DNA of 32,249 nucleotides from Planctomycetota bacterium (GCA_019456195.1 VRUK01000068.1:1-32249), one strand, 5' to 3'. Counted from the first letter of the stretch, positions 23,545 through 32,236 are shown. Program-made: numbers and translations. Notes: generated from the letters alone by a model not told the origin.

Positions 23545-24486
23545 ATGGCAAGAAAGTTTCGTTACGATGTCCTCCAGCGCTGGGAAGGCAATCCATTAAT
23601 AACCATCGAGGATATTCCATTCCCGTGCAATACGGTATTCAACACAGCCTGTGCGAAATACAATGGCCAATACATTCTTCTTTTACGCATCGAAGATTTG
23701 ACCGGCCGGTCAGTATTCGCACTGGCACGCAGCAATGACGGGTACAAATTTGAGCTTGAACCGGAGCCGGTTATGACACCCTGTAAGGGTAAAGGCTGTT
23801 TCGATGAATACGAAAGGAAAGGCATCGAGGACCCGCGGATCACTAAAATAGACGATACGTATTACATAATGTACACTGCAGTTTCGCCCTATGGGCCAAT
23901 GCTTGCACTGGCAAAAACAATGGATTTCAAAAATTTTGAACGTATAGCTCTTATCAGTGAGCCGGAGAACAAAGACGGCGCCCTGTTCCCTGAGAAAATA
24001 AACGGAAAGTATGCGCGATTCGACAGGCCCGTATCAGGAGGTGTAGGCAACATTTGGCTGTCCTATTCGGACGACCTCATCACCTGGGGACATTCGCGCT
24101 GTGTCATGACGGTTCGGGACGACCATTGGGACTCCTGGCGTATCGGTGCTTCTTCACAGCCGATTAAAATTGAGGATGGCTGGCTCCTTATCTATCACGG
24201 AGTGAAAGCAGCCTCCAGCGGCCCGATATACAGACTCGGTGCGGCCGTATTGGCTTACGACGACCCGTCCAGAGTTCTGTGTCGAAGCGCTATTCCGATT
24301 CTTTCCCCGCGAGAGTATTATGAACGCGTGGGTGATGTGAATAACGTGGTATTTTCCTGTGGTGCCATACTCGAAGATGATGGGCAGGAGTTAAAGGTGT
24401 ATTACGGTGCGTCGGACACATCCATCTGCCTCGGCACGGCAAAAGTAAACGAATTAATGCAGTTCTGCACTATTGGGGAACATTAA
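23545..24486 (+). CDS. GH130-family beta-mannoside phosphorylase
   Basis: A 313-residue five-bladed propeller glycoside phosphorylase of family GH130. These enzymes split beta-1,4-mannosides with phosphate to give mannose-1-phosphate. Motifs: WEGNPLIT near residue 13, CNTVFNTACAKYNGQYILLLR, GIEDPRIT with the likely catalytic acid Asp96, GALFPEKINGKYARFDRP, WRIGASSQPI, GWLLIYHGV and YYGASDTSICLGTA. No signal peptide, so cytoplasmic. It follows the TVP38 gene by 23 bases on the same strand and could share its transcript, which raises the question whether mannose-1-phosphate feeds the arsenosugar glycosyltransferases. Exact specificity within GH130 cannot be settled. Confidence 0.9.
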   Translation: MARKFRYDVLQRWEGNPLITIEDIPFPCNTVFNTACAKYNGQYILLLRIEDLTGRSVFALARSNDGYKFELEPEPVMTPCKGKGCFDEYERKGIEDPRITKIDDTYYIMYTAVSPYGPMLALAKTMDFKNFERIALISEPENKDGALFPEKINGKYARFDRPVSGGVGNIWLSYSDDLITWGHSRCVMTVRDDHWDSWRIGASSQPIKIEDGWLLIYHGVKAASSGPIYRLGAAVLAYDDPSRVLCRSAIPILSPREYYERVGDVNNVVFSCGAILEDDGQELKVYYGASDTSICLGTAKVNELMQFCTIGEH

Positions 24487-24490
24487 TTAC

Positions 24491-24751
24491 CTAAGAGCTT
24501 ATCCGAATAACCGTCTCGTTATCAGGACTAGCGAAAAGTCCGAGGCCTGGTCGACATTTTCCTATGTGATGCTTCATCTCATTCCGAAGCAGTTTGATTT
24601 CTTCTTTCCCTAAACGAGCAGAATTGCTATCCTTATCGAACAAGTTAACATAATAGTGTTTTTCAGTAAGGGTAATTCTCAGATAATAAATGTGCGTTAT
24701 ATTTGTAATACCTGCATTAGAGAAAGAACGAGTTATTTTTAGGATAATAAT
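24491..24751 (-). other. Open minus-strand frame without ATG in the gap
   Basis: In the gap between the GH130 and FG-GAP genes, one minus-strand frame stays open from at least 24751 down to a TAG at 24491-24493, about 86 codons. It includes hydrophilic segments such as FDKDSNSARLGKEEIKLLRN and ASPDNETVIRISS. The only plausible start is a TTG at 24643 (50 codons). It could be a degraded gene end or a chance open frame. The same gap holds a hairpin GGACT-AGCGAAA-AGTCC at 24525-24541. Confidence 0.25.
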
Positions 24752-26746
24752 ATGAACACTAATACGATTAAGAATCCTGTTTCTATGTTTATAATCATTC
24801 TGGTGCTTTTCATAACCGCCGCATCCGGTATTGCTCTTGAGCGGATAAAGTATAACAATCCCGGCCTGATTGTGGATTTGGGAGTAGGGCTTTGGGCCTG
24901 GCCGCTGCCGATGGATTATGATAATGACGGTGACTACGACTTAGTCGTTTCCTGTCCCGACAAGCCGTACAACGGGACGTATTTCTTCGAGAATGTCACA
25001 GGTAATATAAAAATGCCGGTATTCAAGCCCGCAGTTCGAGTTGGCTCAGGATATAGTAATATTCGCCCGAGTTATATTAATGGCAAAGTCCGCTTACTGC
25101 TGCCGGCTAAGGAAATTATAGATTTCCAAAAGCCGGATAATCAGTTCAAAAAAAACAGGACAATTTATCCTTCAGCCAACGTGCATAGTTCAAAAGGACG
25201 CATCCGTGCCAACCAGTGGCAGTATTGTGACTACGACGGGGATGGAACTCTTGACTTGATAACAGGCGTTGGCGACTGGAGTGACTATGGATGGGATAAC
25301 GCATTCGACAAACAGGGCCGATGGACACGCGGCCCGTTGCATGGATATGTGTATCTGATGCACAATACCCGAAGCAATGAAAACCCGAAGTATGAAAAGG
25401 CCGAAAAAATATTGGCCGGAGATAAACCGGTGGACGTATATGGTATGCCTTCTCCAAATTTTGCCGATTTCGACGGAGACGGCGACCTGGACCTGATATG
25501 CGGTGAGTTCGTTGACAAATTTACATGGTTTGAAAACATCGGAACGCGCAAGCATCCCAAATATTCTGCAGGCAAATACCTGACCTTTAAGGGTAAGCCG
25601 CTTCAGATGGATTTGTGTATGATTGTTCCTGTCGCGCTGGACTGGGACAAGGATGGAGATGTGGACCTGATTGTGGGCCAGGAAGACGGGCGTGTGGCTT
25701 TGGTGGAAAATACTGGCAAAGTAATTGACAGAAGTCCTGAGTTTTTGCCTCCTCGTTTTTTTCAACAGCAGGCAGACGATGTCAAATTCGGCGTACTTGT
25801 TACGCCGCATAGTTACGACTGGGACAATGATGGAGACGAGGATTTAATCTGCGGCAACAGTGCAGGTTATGTCGGATTTATCGAGAACCTTGACGGAGCT
25901 AATCCGCCAAAATGGGCCGCTCCGGTATATCTCAAGGCCGATGACAAAATCATCCGCATTATAGCCGGCCCAAACGGCTCAATCCAGGGACCCTGCGAAG
26001 CCAAATGGGGCTACATGACATTGAATGTTGCGGACTGGAACCATGATGGCCTGCCGGATATTATCATCAATTCCATTTGGGGAAAAGTCCTGTGGTACAG
26101 AAACATCGGAACACGGCAAAGACCTAAACTGACAACAGCAAAACCCATTGAAGTCGAGTGGCCCGGCAAACCTCCTAAACCGGCATGGAACTGGTGGCGG
26201 CCGGATGGCAAAAACCTCGCTGCCCAGTGGCGAACCACGCCCGTAGTTATCGACTACGACAAAGATGGTTTGAACGATTTGATAATGCTGGACAATGATG
26301 GATACCTGGCTCTATTTCAGCGTGCTGAAAGAAACCGGGAACTAATCCTGATGCCTGGTAAACATCTTTTTGCCTGCGAAGATATCTCAGTATTTGATTC
26401 GATACATCGCCCAAAAAATAAAACCAGCGGCCTGTTGAGAATGAATGACGGCATTGCAGGCAGAAGCGGCCGGCGCAAGTTTTGTTTTACCGACTGGGAC
26501 CTCGACGGACGACTGGATATTCTGGTGAATAGTCGGAATATAAACTTTCTTCGAAATATTTCTACAAGTCGAAACAGACATCTTTTCAGCGATCAGGGAA
26601 TGGTCGATGGCCGCATCCTGGCCGGCCATACAACCAGCCCGACCGTTGTGGACTGGGACAAAGATGATATTCCTGATCTTTTAGCGGGTGCCGAAGATGG
26701 ATTCTTTTATTATATCAAGAATCCGCATCATAAAGCCGCACAATAA
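24752..26746 (+). CDS. Secreted FG-GAP/VCBS repeat protein
   Basis: A 664-residue protein with a hydrophobic N-terminus (residues 11-27, VSMFIIILVLFITAASG) resembling a signal peptide or anchor. It carries nine Asp-rich calcium-loop motifs of the type D-x-D-x-D-G-x-x-D-L: DYDNDGDYDLV, DYDGDGTLDLI, DFDGDGDLDLI, DWDKDGDVDLI, DWDNDGDEDLI, DWNHDGLPDII, DYDKDGLNDLI, DWDLDGRLDIL and DWDKDDIPDLL. Such repeats fold as beta-propellers that bind calcium and are used for adhesion, polysaccharide binding or enzyme scaffolding. No catalytic domain is visible. It lies between GH130 and a dehydrogenase-symporter pair, consistent with sugar uptake, but that is inference. Confidence 0.9.
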   Translation: MNTNTIKNPVSMFIIILVLFITAASGIALERIKYNNPGLIVDLGVGLWAWPLPMDYDNDGDYDLVVSCPDKPYNGTYFFENVTGNIKMPVFKPAVRVGSGYSNIRPSYINGKVRLLLPAKEIIDFQKPDNQFKKNRTIYPSANVHSSKGRIRANQWQYCDYDGDGTLDLITGVGDWSDYGWDNAFDKQGRWTRGPLHGYVYLMHNTRSNENPKYEKAEKILAGDKPVDVYGMPSPNFADFDGDGDLDLICGEFVDKFTWFENIGTRKHPKYSAGKYLTFKGKPLQMDLCMIVPVALDWDKDGDVDLIVGQEDGRVALVENTGKVIDRSPEFLPPRFFQQQADDVKFGVLVTPHSYDWDNDGDEDLICGNSAGYVGFIENLDGANPPKWAAPVYLKADDKIIRIIAGPNGSIQGPCEAKWGYMTLNVADWNHDGLPDIIINSIWGKVLWYRNIGTRQRPKLTTAKPIEVEWPGKPPKPAWNWWRPDGKNLAAQWRTTPVVIDYDKDGLNDLIMLDNDGYLALFQRAERNRELILMPGKHLFACEDISVFDSIHRPKNKTSGLLRMNDGIAGRSGRRKFCFTDWDLDGRLDILVNSRNINFLRNISTSRNRHLFSDQGMVDGRILAGHTTSPTVVDWDKDDIPDLLAGAEDGFFYYIKNPHHKAAQ

Positions 26747-26780
26747 AAAGATGTCTTCAGCTAAATAAGGAAAATAGATA

Positions 26781-27743
26781 ATGAATATTGTTGTATTAGA
26801 TGGCTACACACTAAACCCGGGAGATTTAACATGGAAAGACCTGGAGTCTCTGGGCCAGTGTACAGTTTATGACCGTTCCGCCCCCGAAGAAGTTGCGCCA
26901 CGCGCCAAAAACTCCGAAATCATACTAACGAACAAAACCGTATTATCCTCTGATACAATTAAACAACTTCCAAAAATGAAATATATCGGAGTGCTGGCAA
27001 CCGGCTATAACATAGTAGATATAGAAACAGCTCACGATAAAGATATCCCGGTCACCAACGTTCCAACGTACGGCACACAATCTGTTGCGCAAATGGTCTT
27101 TGCTCATCTTCTGAACTTCACTCTACATGCTGCTCATCATGCCCAAACCGTAAGGTCCGGACGGTGGACTTCCAACCCTGACTTCTGCTATTGGGACACG
27201 CCTTTGATTGAATTAGCGGGACTGACTATGGGGATAATCGGCTTCGGAAGAATTGGCCGCGCTACCGCAAAGCTTGCCCTTGCTTTCGGAATGAACGTCA
27301 TCTTTTATGATATCGCCAAACCATCGAGCATCCCTCAAGGATGTCAATCCGCAGGGCTGGATGATATTTTTCGGACAAGTGACATCATCAGCCTGCACTG
27401 CCCGCTTACATCTGATACGAAAAAGATAATCAACAGAGAGCGTTTGGAGCTGATGAAAAAAACCGCTTTTCTCATAAATACCAGCCGCGGGCCTTTGATA
27501 GATGATCAGGCTTTGGCTGAAGCTTTGAATAACGATATGATTGCAGGGGCCGGTCTGGATGTGCTCTCAGAGGAGCCGCCCGGCGAGAATAATCCGCTTT
27601 TGAAAGCAAGGAACTGCTGCATTACTCCACATATTTCATGGGCAACTATTTCAGCTCGCAAAAGACTGCTCAAAGTAGCCGTCGATAATGTGGCCTCATT
27701 CCTTACCGGCAAACCTCATAACGTAGTCAATGGGGTAAAATAA
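26781..27743 (+). CDS. D-2-hydroxyacid dehydrogenase
   Basis: A 320-residue NAD(P)-dependent D-isomer 2-hydroxyacid dehydrogenase. The NAD site is MGIIGFGRIGRATAKLALAFG near residues 150-170. Catalytic residues fit the family: Arg in INTSRGPLIDD, Glu in LDVLSEEPPGE and His in CITPHISWAT. The N-terminal substrate lobe includes YIGVLATGYNIVDIE. Closest type by motif is the glycerate dehydrogenase/hydroxypyruvate reductase group; substrate is uncertain. AAGGAAAA lies upstream of the ATG. The gene is 81 bases ahead of a solute symporter, suggesting uptake and oxidation or reduction of one small acid or sugar derivative. Confidence 0.9.
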   Translation: MNIVVLDGYTLNPGDLTWKDLESLGQCTVYDRSAPEEVAPRAKNSEIILTNKTVLSSDTIKQLPKMKYIGVLATGYNIVDIETAHDKDIPVTNVPTYGTQSVAQMVFAHLLNFTLHAAHHAQTVRSGRWTSNPDFCYWDTPLIELAGLTMGIIGFGRIGRATAKLALAFGMNVIFYDIAKPSSIPQGCQSAGLDDIFRTSDIISLHCPLTSDTKKIINRERLELMKKTAFLINTSRGPLIDDQALAEALNNDMIAGAGLDVLSEEPPGENNPLLKARNCCITPHISWATISARKRLLKVAVDNVASFLTGKPHNVVNGVK

Positions 27744-27824
27744 AAGATGTCAGATAATGTTCTTATAACCAGCGGTGAGACCGGACCGGGTATCCGCAGG
27801 CAAAATTATTCCGGATGAAATCAA

Positions 27825-29330
27825 ATGAATGATATCGCCGGGAGTTTCGGAAAAGTGAATTACGCTGTTGTAGGGGTCTATCTGGCTGTATTAGTTGCCA
27901 TGGGTCTCTACTTCGCCAGACGGGAAAAAACGACCGATGATTTCTTCTTAGCCGGCAGGCGAATTCCATGGTGGGCGGCTGGCCTTAGTATTTTCGGCAC
28001 CCAATTAAGTGCAATCACCTACTTGGCTATGCCCGCAAGAGCCTATGCCACCGACTGGACGCTCTTGATATTGAATATCGGTATATTTGCGATAGCCCCT
28101 TTTGTTATTTACTTATATCTGCCTTTCTTCCGGCGGCTCAATATCACGACCGCGTACGAGTATCTCGAAAAGCGTTTTCATGTAAGCGTCCGAGTGTTCG
28201 GCAGCATTTCGTTTGTGGCATTTCAATTGGGACGAATGGGAATTGTCGTCCTGCTGCCGGCCCTGGCCCTCTCTGCCGTAACAGGTTTGAATGTCTTTGT
28301 GTGTATTGCCCTGATGGGTATTTTGAGCACAGTCTATACCGTCCTCGGCGGCATTGAAGCTGTAATTTGGACGGATGTCGTGCAGGCATTTGTCCTGATA
28401 GGAGGAGCTTTTGTCGCACTGGGAATTATCATCGGAGATTTGGACGGAGGTTTGGGCCAATTTGTCTCTGTCGCCGCCGAGAACGGAAAGTTCAATCTCG
28501 CACATCTAAACTGGGACTGGACCTCGGATGCTCTGATTGTTGTTATCATCGGTGCCGTCTTCACTAATTCCCTGGTACCGTACACAACCGACCAGGCGGT
28601 CATCCAGCGTTACCTGACTACGCCGAATGAGAGACAGGCGGCCAAAGCCATCTGGCTTAACGCCTTTCTGGCCATCTTCGCGGGCGCACTGTTCTTGTTA
28701 GTCGGTACGGGATTATTTGTATTCTACGAAGCCAACCCGCAGCGTTTGGTTTCCCTCGAAAAAACCGACCAGATATTCGCCTTGTTCATTGCCCGGCAGA
28801 TGCCGGACGGTTTAGCCGGGCTTGTTATTGCCGGGGTATTCGCAGCCGCAATGTCAACAATCGACAGCAGTATGCACTCGATTTCAACCGTGGTAACGAC
28901 AGACTTCGTTCGACGATTTATGCCACAACTAACTGAAAGTAAATATCTTCTTTTTGCGAGATGCCTGACTATAGCACTCGGTATATCCGGCACAGTAACT
29001 GCCATGCTTCTGGCCCGTATTGAAATCAAATATCTCTGGGACTTTTTCCTGGGAATAATGGGACTGCTCGGAGGTACTCTCGCCGGCCTGTTTATGCTCG
29101 GAATCTTCACGCAAAGGGTCGGTACCGCTCACGCCTGGATTGGGACTGTTGCGAGTCTAAGTATCCTGCTGTATGTGAAATTGGCCACTGAGCTTAACAG
29201 CCTTTTATACGGTGCTATCGGCGCAATAACTTGTTTCGGCGTTGCGTTTCTTGCCAGTATTATAACGCCAACAAGGACAGAACATCGAGCCGGCCTGAAT
29301 ATCTATAACATCCCCAAAGCTATAAACTAA
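27825..29330 (+). CDS. Sodium:solute symporter (SSS family)
   Basis: A 501-residue polytopic membrane transporter with about 13 hydrophobic segments, starting at ATG 27825 with a weak ribosome site. Family signs: YFARREKTTDDFFLAGRRIPWWAAGLSIFGTQLSA near the N-terminus, TVYTVLGGIEAVIWTDVVQAF in the middle, and GVFAAAMSTIDSSMHS with the Na+-site serines. It is the most C-terminal plus-strand gene of the window and converges on the minus-strand protease gene with a 43-base gap. Its substrate is unknown; the adjacent dehydrogenase may be the clue. An out-of-phase 23-codon frame just upstream (27747-27818) does not appear to be part of it. Confidence 0.92.
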   Translation: MNDIAGSFGKVNYAVVGVYLAVLVAMGLYFARREKTTDDFFLAGRRIPWWAAGLSIFGTQLSAITYLAMPARAYATDWTLLILNIGIFAIAPFVIYLYLPFFRRLNITTAYEYLEKRFHVSVRVFGSISFVAFQLGRMGIVVLLPALALSAVTGLNVFVCIALMGILSTVYTVLGGIEAVIWTDVVQAFVLIGGAFVALGIIIGDLDGGLGQFVSVAAENGKFNLAHLNWDWTSDALIVVIIGAVFTNSLVPYTTDQAVIQRYLTTPNERQAAKAIWLNAFLAIFAGALFLLVGTGLFVFYEANPQRLVSLEKTDQIFALFIARQMPDGLAGLVIAGVFAAAMSTIDSSMHSISTVVTTDFVRRFMPQLTESKYLLFARCLTIALGISGTVTAMLLARIEIKYLWDFFLGIMGLLGGTLAGLFMLGIFTQRVGTAHAWIGTVASLSILLYVKLATELNSLLYGAIGAITCFGVAFLASIITPTRTEHRAGLNIYNIPKAIN

Positions 29331-29373
29331 AAACAAATTTCACCTTAAAATGCCGTGAGAAATATTCGAACAG

Positions 29374-29850
29374 TTATTTGAAATACTCCTCTGCAATCAT
29401 CTCGACAGCCTGCTCGACAGCTTTACTTACAGGTCCCGAAAGTCCAGGATTGACCATGTCACATGCCCCGGCAACCTGGCAGGCGACCACGCTGACTTCT
29501 ATTCCGCAAAGGTCACGAAGTAAATTAGATGTTGGCACCTGATGCAGGGAAAAATCGTCGAGCTTGACCTTTGGGAAAGAATCGATATCCGGGCTGAAGA
29601 GTTCTCCCAGTTCGAGACCACAATCCATCGCATCTATAATGACGATTTTTGACGGCTTCTTGTCGGCAAGAATGGTATCAAAGAGTATCTCTCGAACTGA
29701 AGTCCCTGTATCCAGAACACAGATATCAGCCGGAACAGCGAAGTTGTGCCGGAGCTGCCCGGCAACGGCCGGCCCAAATCCGTCATCACCAATTAGTACA
29801 TTGCCCCATCCCAGTATAAGAGTAGATTTATCGTACCACTCCGGTCCCAT
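29374..29850 (-). CDS. FrhD-type [NiFe]-hydrogenase maturation protease
   Basis: A 158-residue cytoplasmic protease of peptidase family M52. These enzymes trim the C-terminal tail of a [NiFe]-hydrogenase large subunit after nickel insertion. Motifs: GWGNVLIGDDGFGPAVAGQL (metal-site acidic Asp22/Asp23), IVIIDAMDCG with Asp73, and SLHQVPTSNLL with His103. This pattern resembles the F420-reducing hydrogenase protease FrhD more than HycI or HyaD. No hydrogenase subunit is in the window, so the client is elsewhere. It lies 12 bases after the receiver protein, in an operon with a sensor kinase, with AAGGGTGG before its ATG. Confidence 0.85.
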   Translation of the reverse strand: MGPEWYDKSTLILGWGNVLIGDDGFGPAVAGQLRHNFAVPADICVLDTGTSVREILFDTILADKKPSKIVIIDAMDCGLELGELFSPDIDSFPKVKLDDFSLHQVPTSNLLRDLCGIEVSVVACQVAGACDMVNPGLSGPVSKAVEQAVEMIAEEYFK

Positions 29851-29862
29851 ATACCACCCTTA

Positions 29863-30270
29863 TCAGCCATTCGCGCTTTTCGCACTTAAAAGCTTAGCCA
29901 CTTTTTCCCGTAAAACATCAAAATCAACAGGCTTTTCCAGAAATTCAGTTACCGGCATCCAACTGTCGTCGATATCCTTCGGGCCAAAGCCGAGCGGGAA
30001 TTTGGTGTTAATCGCAGTCAGCATCAGGATTGGAATATTCTTGAGCTTTCCGCTTTCGTGGCGCATGGAGCGTGCCAGTTCAAATCCGGCAGAAGCATCT
30101 TCGGGAAACATAACATCCAAAATCGCCAAATCCGGAGGTTTGCTTTCCATACTTTTCACCGCACTATCAACGTCCAGTTCAACCTGAACGTCGTATCCTT
30201 CTTTACGCAGGACCGTTGCCGTAGTACTGGCGAAATCTTCGTCATCATCAACAATCAAGAGATAGGGCAT
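29863..30270 (-). CDS. Receiver-only response regulator
   Basis: A 135-residue CheY-like receiver with no output domain. Key residues: Asp8-Asp10, phospho-acceptor Asp52 (LAILDVMFPEDASAG), Thr85 and Lys113 (LEKPVDFDVL). There is a distinctive insertion LTAINTKFPLGFGPKDIDD between beta-strand 4 and 5 that ordinary CheY lacks. AAAGGAG precedes the ATG. It overlaps the kinase gene by 16 bases and is the obvious partner. With no DNA-binding domain, its output must be protein contact, for instance with hydrogenase-related proteins, since the maturation protease follows. Confidence 0.9.
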   Translation of the reverse strand: MPYLLIVDDDEDFASTTATVLRKEGYDVQVELDVDSAVKSMESKPPDLAILDVMFPEDASAGFELARSMRHESGKLKNIPILMLTAINTKFPLGFGPKDIDDSWMPVTEFLEKPVDFDVLREKVAKLLSAKSANG

Positions 30271-31727
30271 TTCGTTTCTCCTTTAATATTATCGCCCGGG
30301 CTTCCGTTCGAGACCGGGAATTTAAGCTCAAATTTTGTTCCTGAACCGAAACGGCTTTCCACCTTGATACGGATGCCGTAAAATTCGGCTACGTTCTTAA
30401 CAATAGCCAAACCCAGCCCGGAAGACTCTTTATTATGCTGCACGGCCTCATTGGTTCGATAATGCTCCTCGAAAATATGAGGAAGTTTCTCGTGTTGTAT
30501 ACCTATTCCATTGTCGGCAATAGTAACAACAGGCTCCGAATCCGGGCCTTTATAACAGCAGATATGTACCTGTCCGTTTCTATGGGAATATATTACCGCA
30601 TTGGACAGGAGATTGACAAACAACATTTTAAAGTGATCTTCAGTGCCTACCATGGCTACCGGCCGAATATTTAATTTGAATGCAATGCCGCGTTCACGAG
30701 CTATCGGGGCAACCTGAGATTTGCACCACAAAAGCAGCTCAGTTGAAACCATCCTGATCTGGGGAAGAGACTGTTGGCTGGTTGAGCTTAGATTTGCCAA
30801 TTGGAGCATCTCCTGGATTTCCGTAGTCAGTCGCCGTGATCTCGATGTTATCCGCCGTATCACCTGCAACGCTTCGTCAGGGATATCACCGCAATAACCC
30901 TGCAGAAGCAGTTGCGCATTGGAATAGATCGCCGCAAAGGGGGCTTTTAACTGATGGGTTGTGGCAAGCATATGCCGCGCCCGTTCTTCCTGGGCAGCCA
31001 CGATGCGGAGGTTGGTCTCAGTAAGTTCGAAATCCCTCCGGCGCACCATTGAAGATAAGTGACAAGCAAGATACCATACGACCAGCCATATTCCGATAGC
31101 GAAAAAGAAGTTTACAGTCAATGTTGCCAATACCGGCGAATGATTCTGTTCATGGAACGACTCGGTGAAAATACTCATCGAAGGCAATATCTTCAGTACA
31201 TATTCTGCAGTAATACACATCGCAAACATGGCAATTGCCATGATAGTCACAACCAAACTCTGCCTGCGCGAGAAAAACATACAAGATAAAACGATGTGAA
31301 AAAGATACGTGAACGCTATATTCGTCTCAAGGCTGCCGATAAAATAAACGACCCCGGTGAGGACAACTAAATCCACAATAATCTGACCCCAGAGGTCAAA
31401 AATGATTTTGGACGGAAAGGTCATGGATCGGGCAAAGAACCGAAAAACAAGATTGAACAATGTCAAAATCCCGGCCATTACAAAGGGCCACGTTCCCGGA
31501 GAACGTATTTCGAAGTATTCAACCGAACGGGGAAACAGACCCAGTACACCATAGCAGGCAAGAGTTGCAATCACTAACCATCTGACCCGGCAGAACCACA
31601 ATGCATTACGCATAAGCAGAGATTCCGGCAAAGATCTTTCCGAGCCTTTGATCTCAACATCAACGGGCACCTCCTGTGGAAACGGCAGCTCAAAAACAGC
31701 CGGCTGAATACTCTCATCTGAAGCCAT
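30255..31727 (-). CDS. Membrane sensor histidine kinase
   Basis: A 490-residue inner-membrane kinase. After about 42 polar residues, roughly six membrane segments span about 43-225 (e.g. LVIATLACYGVLGLF, FVMAGILTLFNLVFRFF, IIVDLVVLTGVVYFIGS, VNFFFAIGIWLVVWYL). HisKA contains phospho-acceptor His258 in TTHQLKAPFAAI, a variation on the usual 'HELRTP'. The ATPase domain has the N box FVNLLSNAVIYS, G1 DNGIGIQ, F box HIFEEHYR and G2 SSGLGLAIVKN. No periplasmic sensor or PAS domain is visible, so the signal is probably sensed in the membrane. It is the first main gene of a three-gene minus-strand operon; a candidate promoter is at 31925-31953. Confidence 0.92.
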   Translation of the reverse strand: MASDESIQPAVFELPFPQEVPVDVEIKGSERSLPESLLMRNALWFCRVRWLVIATLACYGVLGLFPRSVEYFEIRSPGTWPFVMAGILTLFNLVFRFFARSMTFPSKIIFDLWGQIIVDLVVLTGVVYFIGSLETNIAFTYLFHIVLSCMFFSRRQSLVVTIMAIAMFAMCITAEYVLKILPSMSIFTESFHEQNHSPVLATLTVNFFFAIGIWLVVWYLACHLSSMVRRRDFELTETNLRIVAAQEERARHMLATTHQLKAPFAAIYSNAQLLLQGYCGDIPDEALQVIRRITSRSRRLTTEIQEMLQLANLSSTSQQSLPQIRMVSTELLLWCKSQVAPIARERGIAFKLNIRPVAMVGTEDHFKMLFVNLLSNAVIYSHRNGQVHICCYKGPDSEPVVTIADNGIGIQHEKLPHIFEEHYRTNEAVQHNKESSGLGLAIVKNVAEFYGIRIKVESRFGSGTKFELKFPVSNGSPGDNIKGETKCPIS

Positions 31728-31761
31728 TAGAAATAGTCTGTGTCCTTAATTCTCAATCTTC

Positions 31762-31893
31762 TCAGTTATTCATCTGCGCCTTTAGCTCGCAAATCGATGG
31801 TTCGTACAATCTCCAACCATAAAAGAAATCCTGCAAAGCCAATTGCATTGCCAAAGATTCGGCGCGCACACTGAAACATATCCCAAAATCCAT
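31762..31893 (-). CDS. Possible 43-residue leader ORF before the kinase gene
   Basis: Minus strand, ATG at 31891-31893 to TGA at 31762-31764. The peptide starts MDFGICFSVRAESLAMQLAL and contains DFFYGWRLYEP. It begins about 25 bases after the expected start of a transcript from the 31925-31953 promoter and ends 34 bases before the kinase ATG. No strong Shine-Dalgarno is seen next to the ATG. It may be translated or chance; no family recognised. Confidence 0.3.
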   Translation of the reverse strand: MDFGICFSVRAESLAMQLALQDFFYGWRLYEPSICELKAQMNN

Positions 31894-31924
31894 CTCAGAA
31901 TTTTTAGACTACAACCATCTCCCC

Positions 31925-31953
31925 ACTATAGCATCATTATATTCAGCCTGCAA
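31925..31953 (-). promoter_or_regulatory. Candidate sigma70 promoter for the kinase-regulator-protease operon
   Basis: On the minus strand: TTGCAG, a 17-base spacer, then TATAGT, both near consensus with ideal spacing. It would give a leader of about 190 bases before the kinase ATG, containing the 43-codon frame. Confidence 0.45.
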
Positions 31954-32202
31954 GTCGTTTTAGAAGGCCAAAGCAATCTCAATATCGAGACTGCTTTAAG
32001 GCCTTGTCAACTTACCAATTCGCAATAGTATCGATTACTTTCCCGCAAGCATCCCGAATCTTCAATCCCAATAATCAATAATCCTTTGACCTTCCTATTC
32101 CTTTTTTGTTACCCTCTATCCCCTAAGGCGTGAAACACAACTGCGGATTTCTCTTAAAAAATACCCGCTTTCCGGCCTCGCCCCGCTAAATACGAAACCT
32201 GT

Positions 32203-32236
32203 CCTGAATAAGTCGAAGCCCTGAGCCTGGTCGAAG
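32203..32236 (+). repeat. Short imperfect tandem repeat with TCGAAG
   Basis: CCTGAATAAGTCGAAG (32203-32218) is followed by CCTGAGCCTGGTCGAAG (32220-32236), with a further TCGAAG at 32243. The second unit resembles the dispersed REP-like 'CTGAGC..GTCGAAGG' element seen in many environmental bacteria. The ten bases GCCTGGTCGA recur at 24545-24554. Probably a fragment of a dispersed repeat. Confidence 0.4.

Noticed and set aside
27747..27818. 23-codon frame (MSDNVLITSGETGPGIRRQN) before the symporter
   Set aside because: Too short, no recognisable family, ends just before the symporter ATG; most likely spacer or a trace of a lost gene.
31843..32028. 61-codon plus-strand frame in the right-end gap
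   Set aside because: No ribosome site, composition unlike the genes, and it overlaps the candidate minus-strand promoter.
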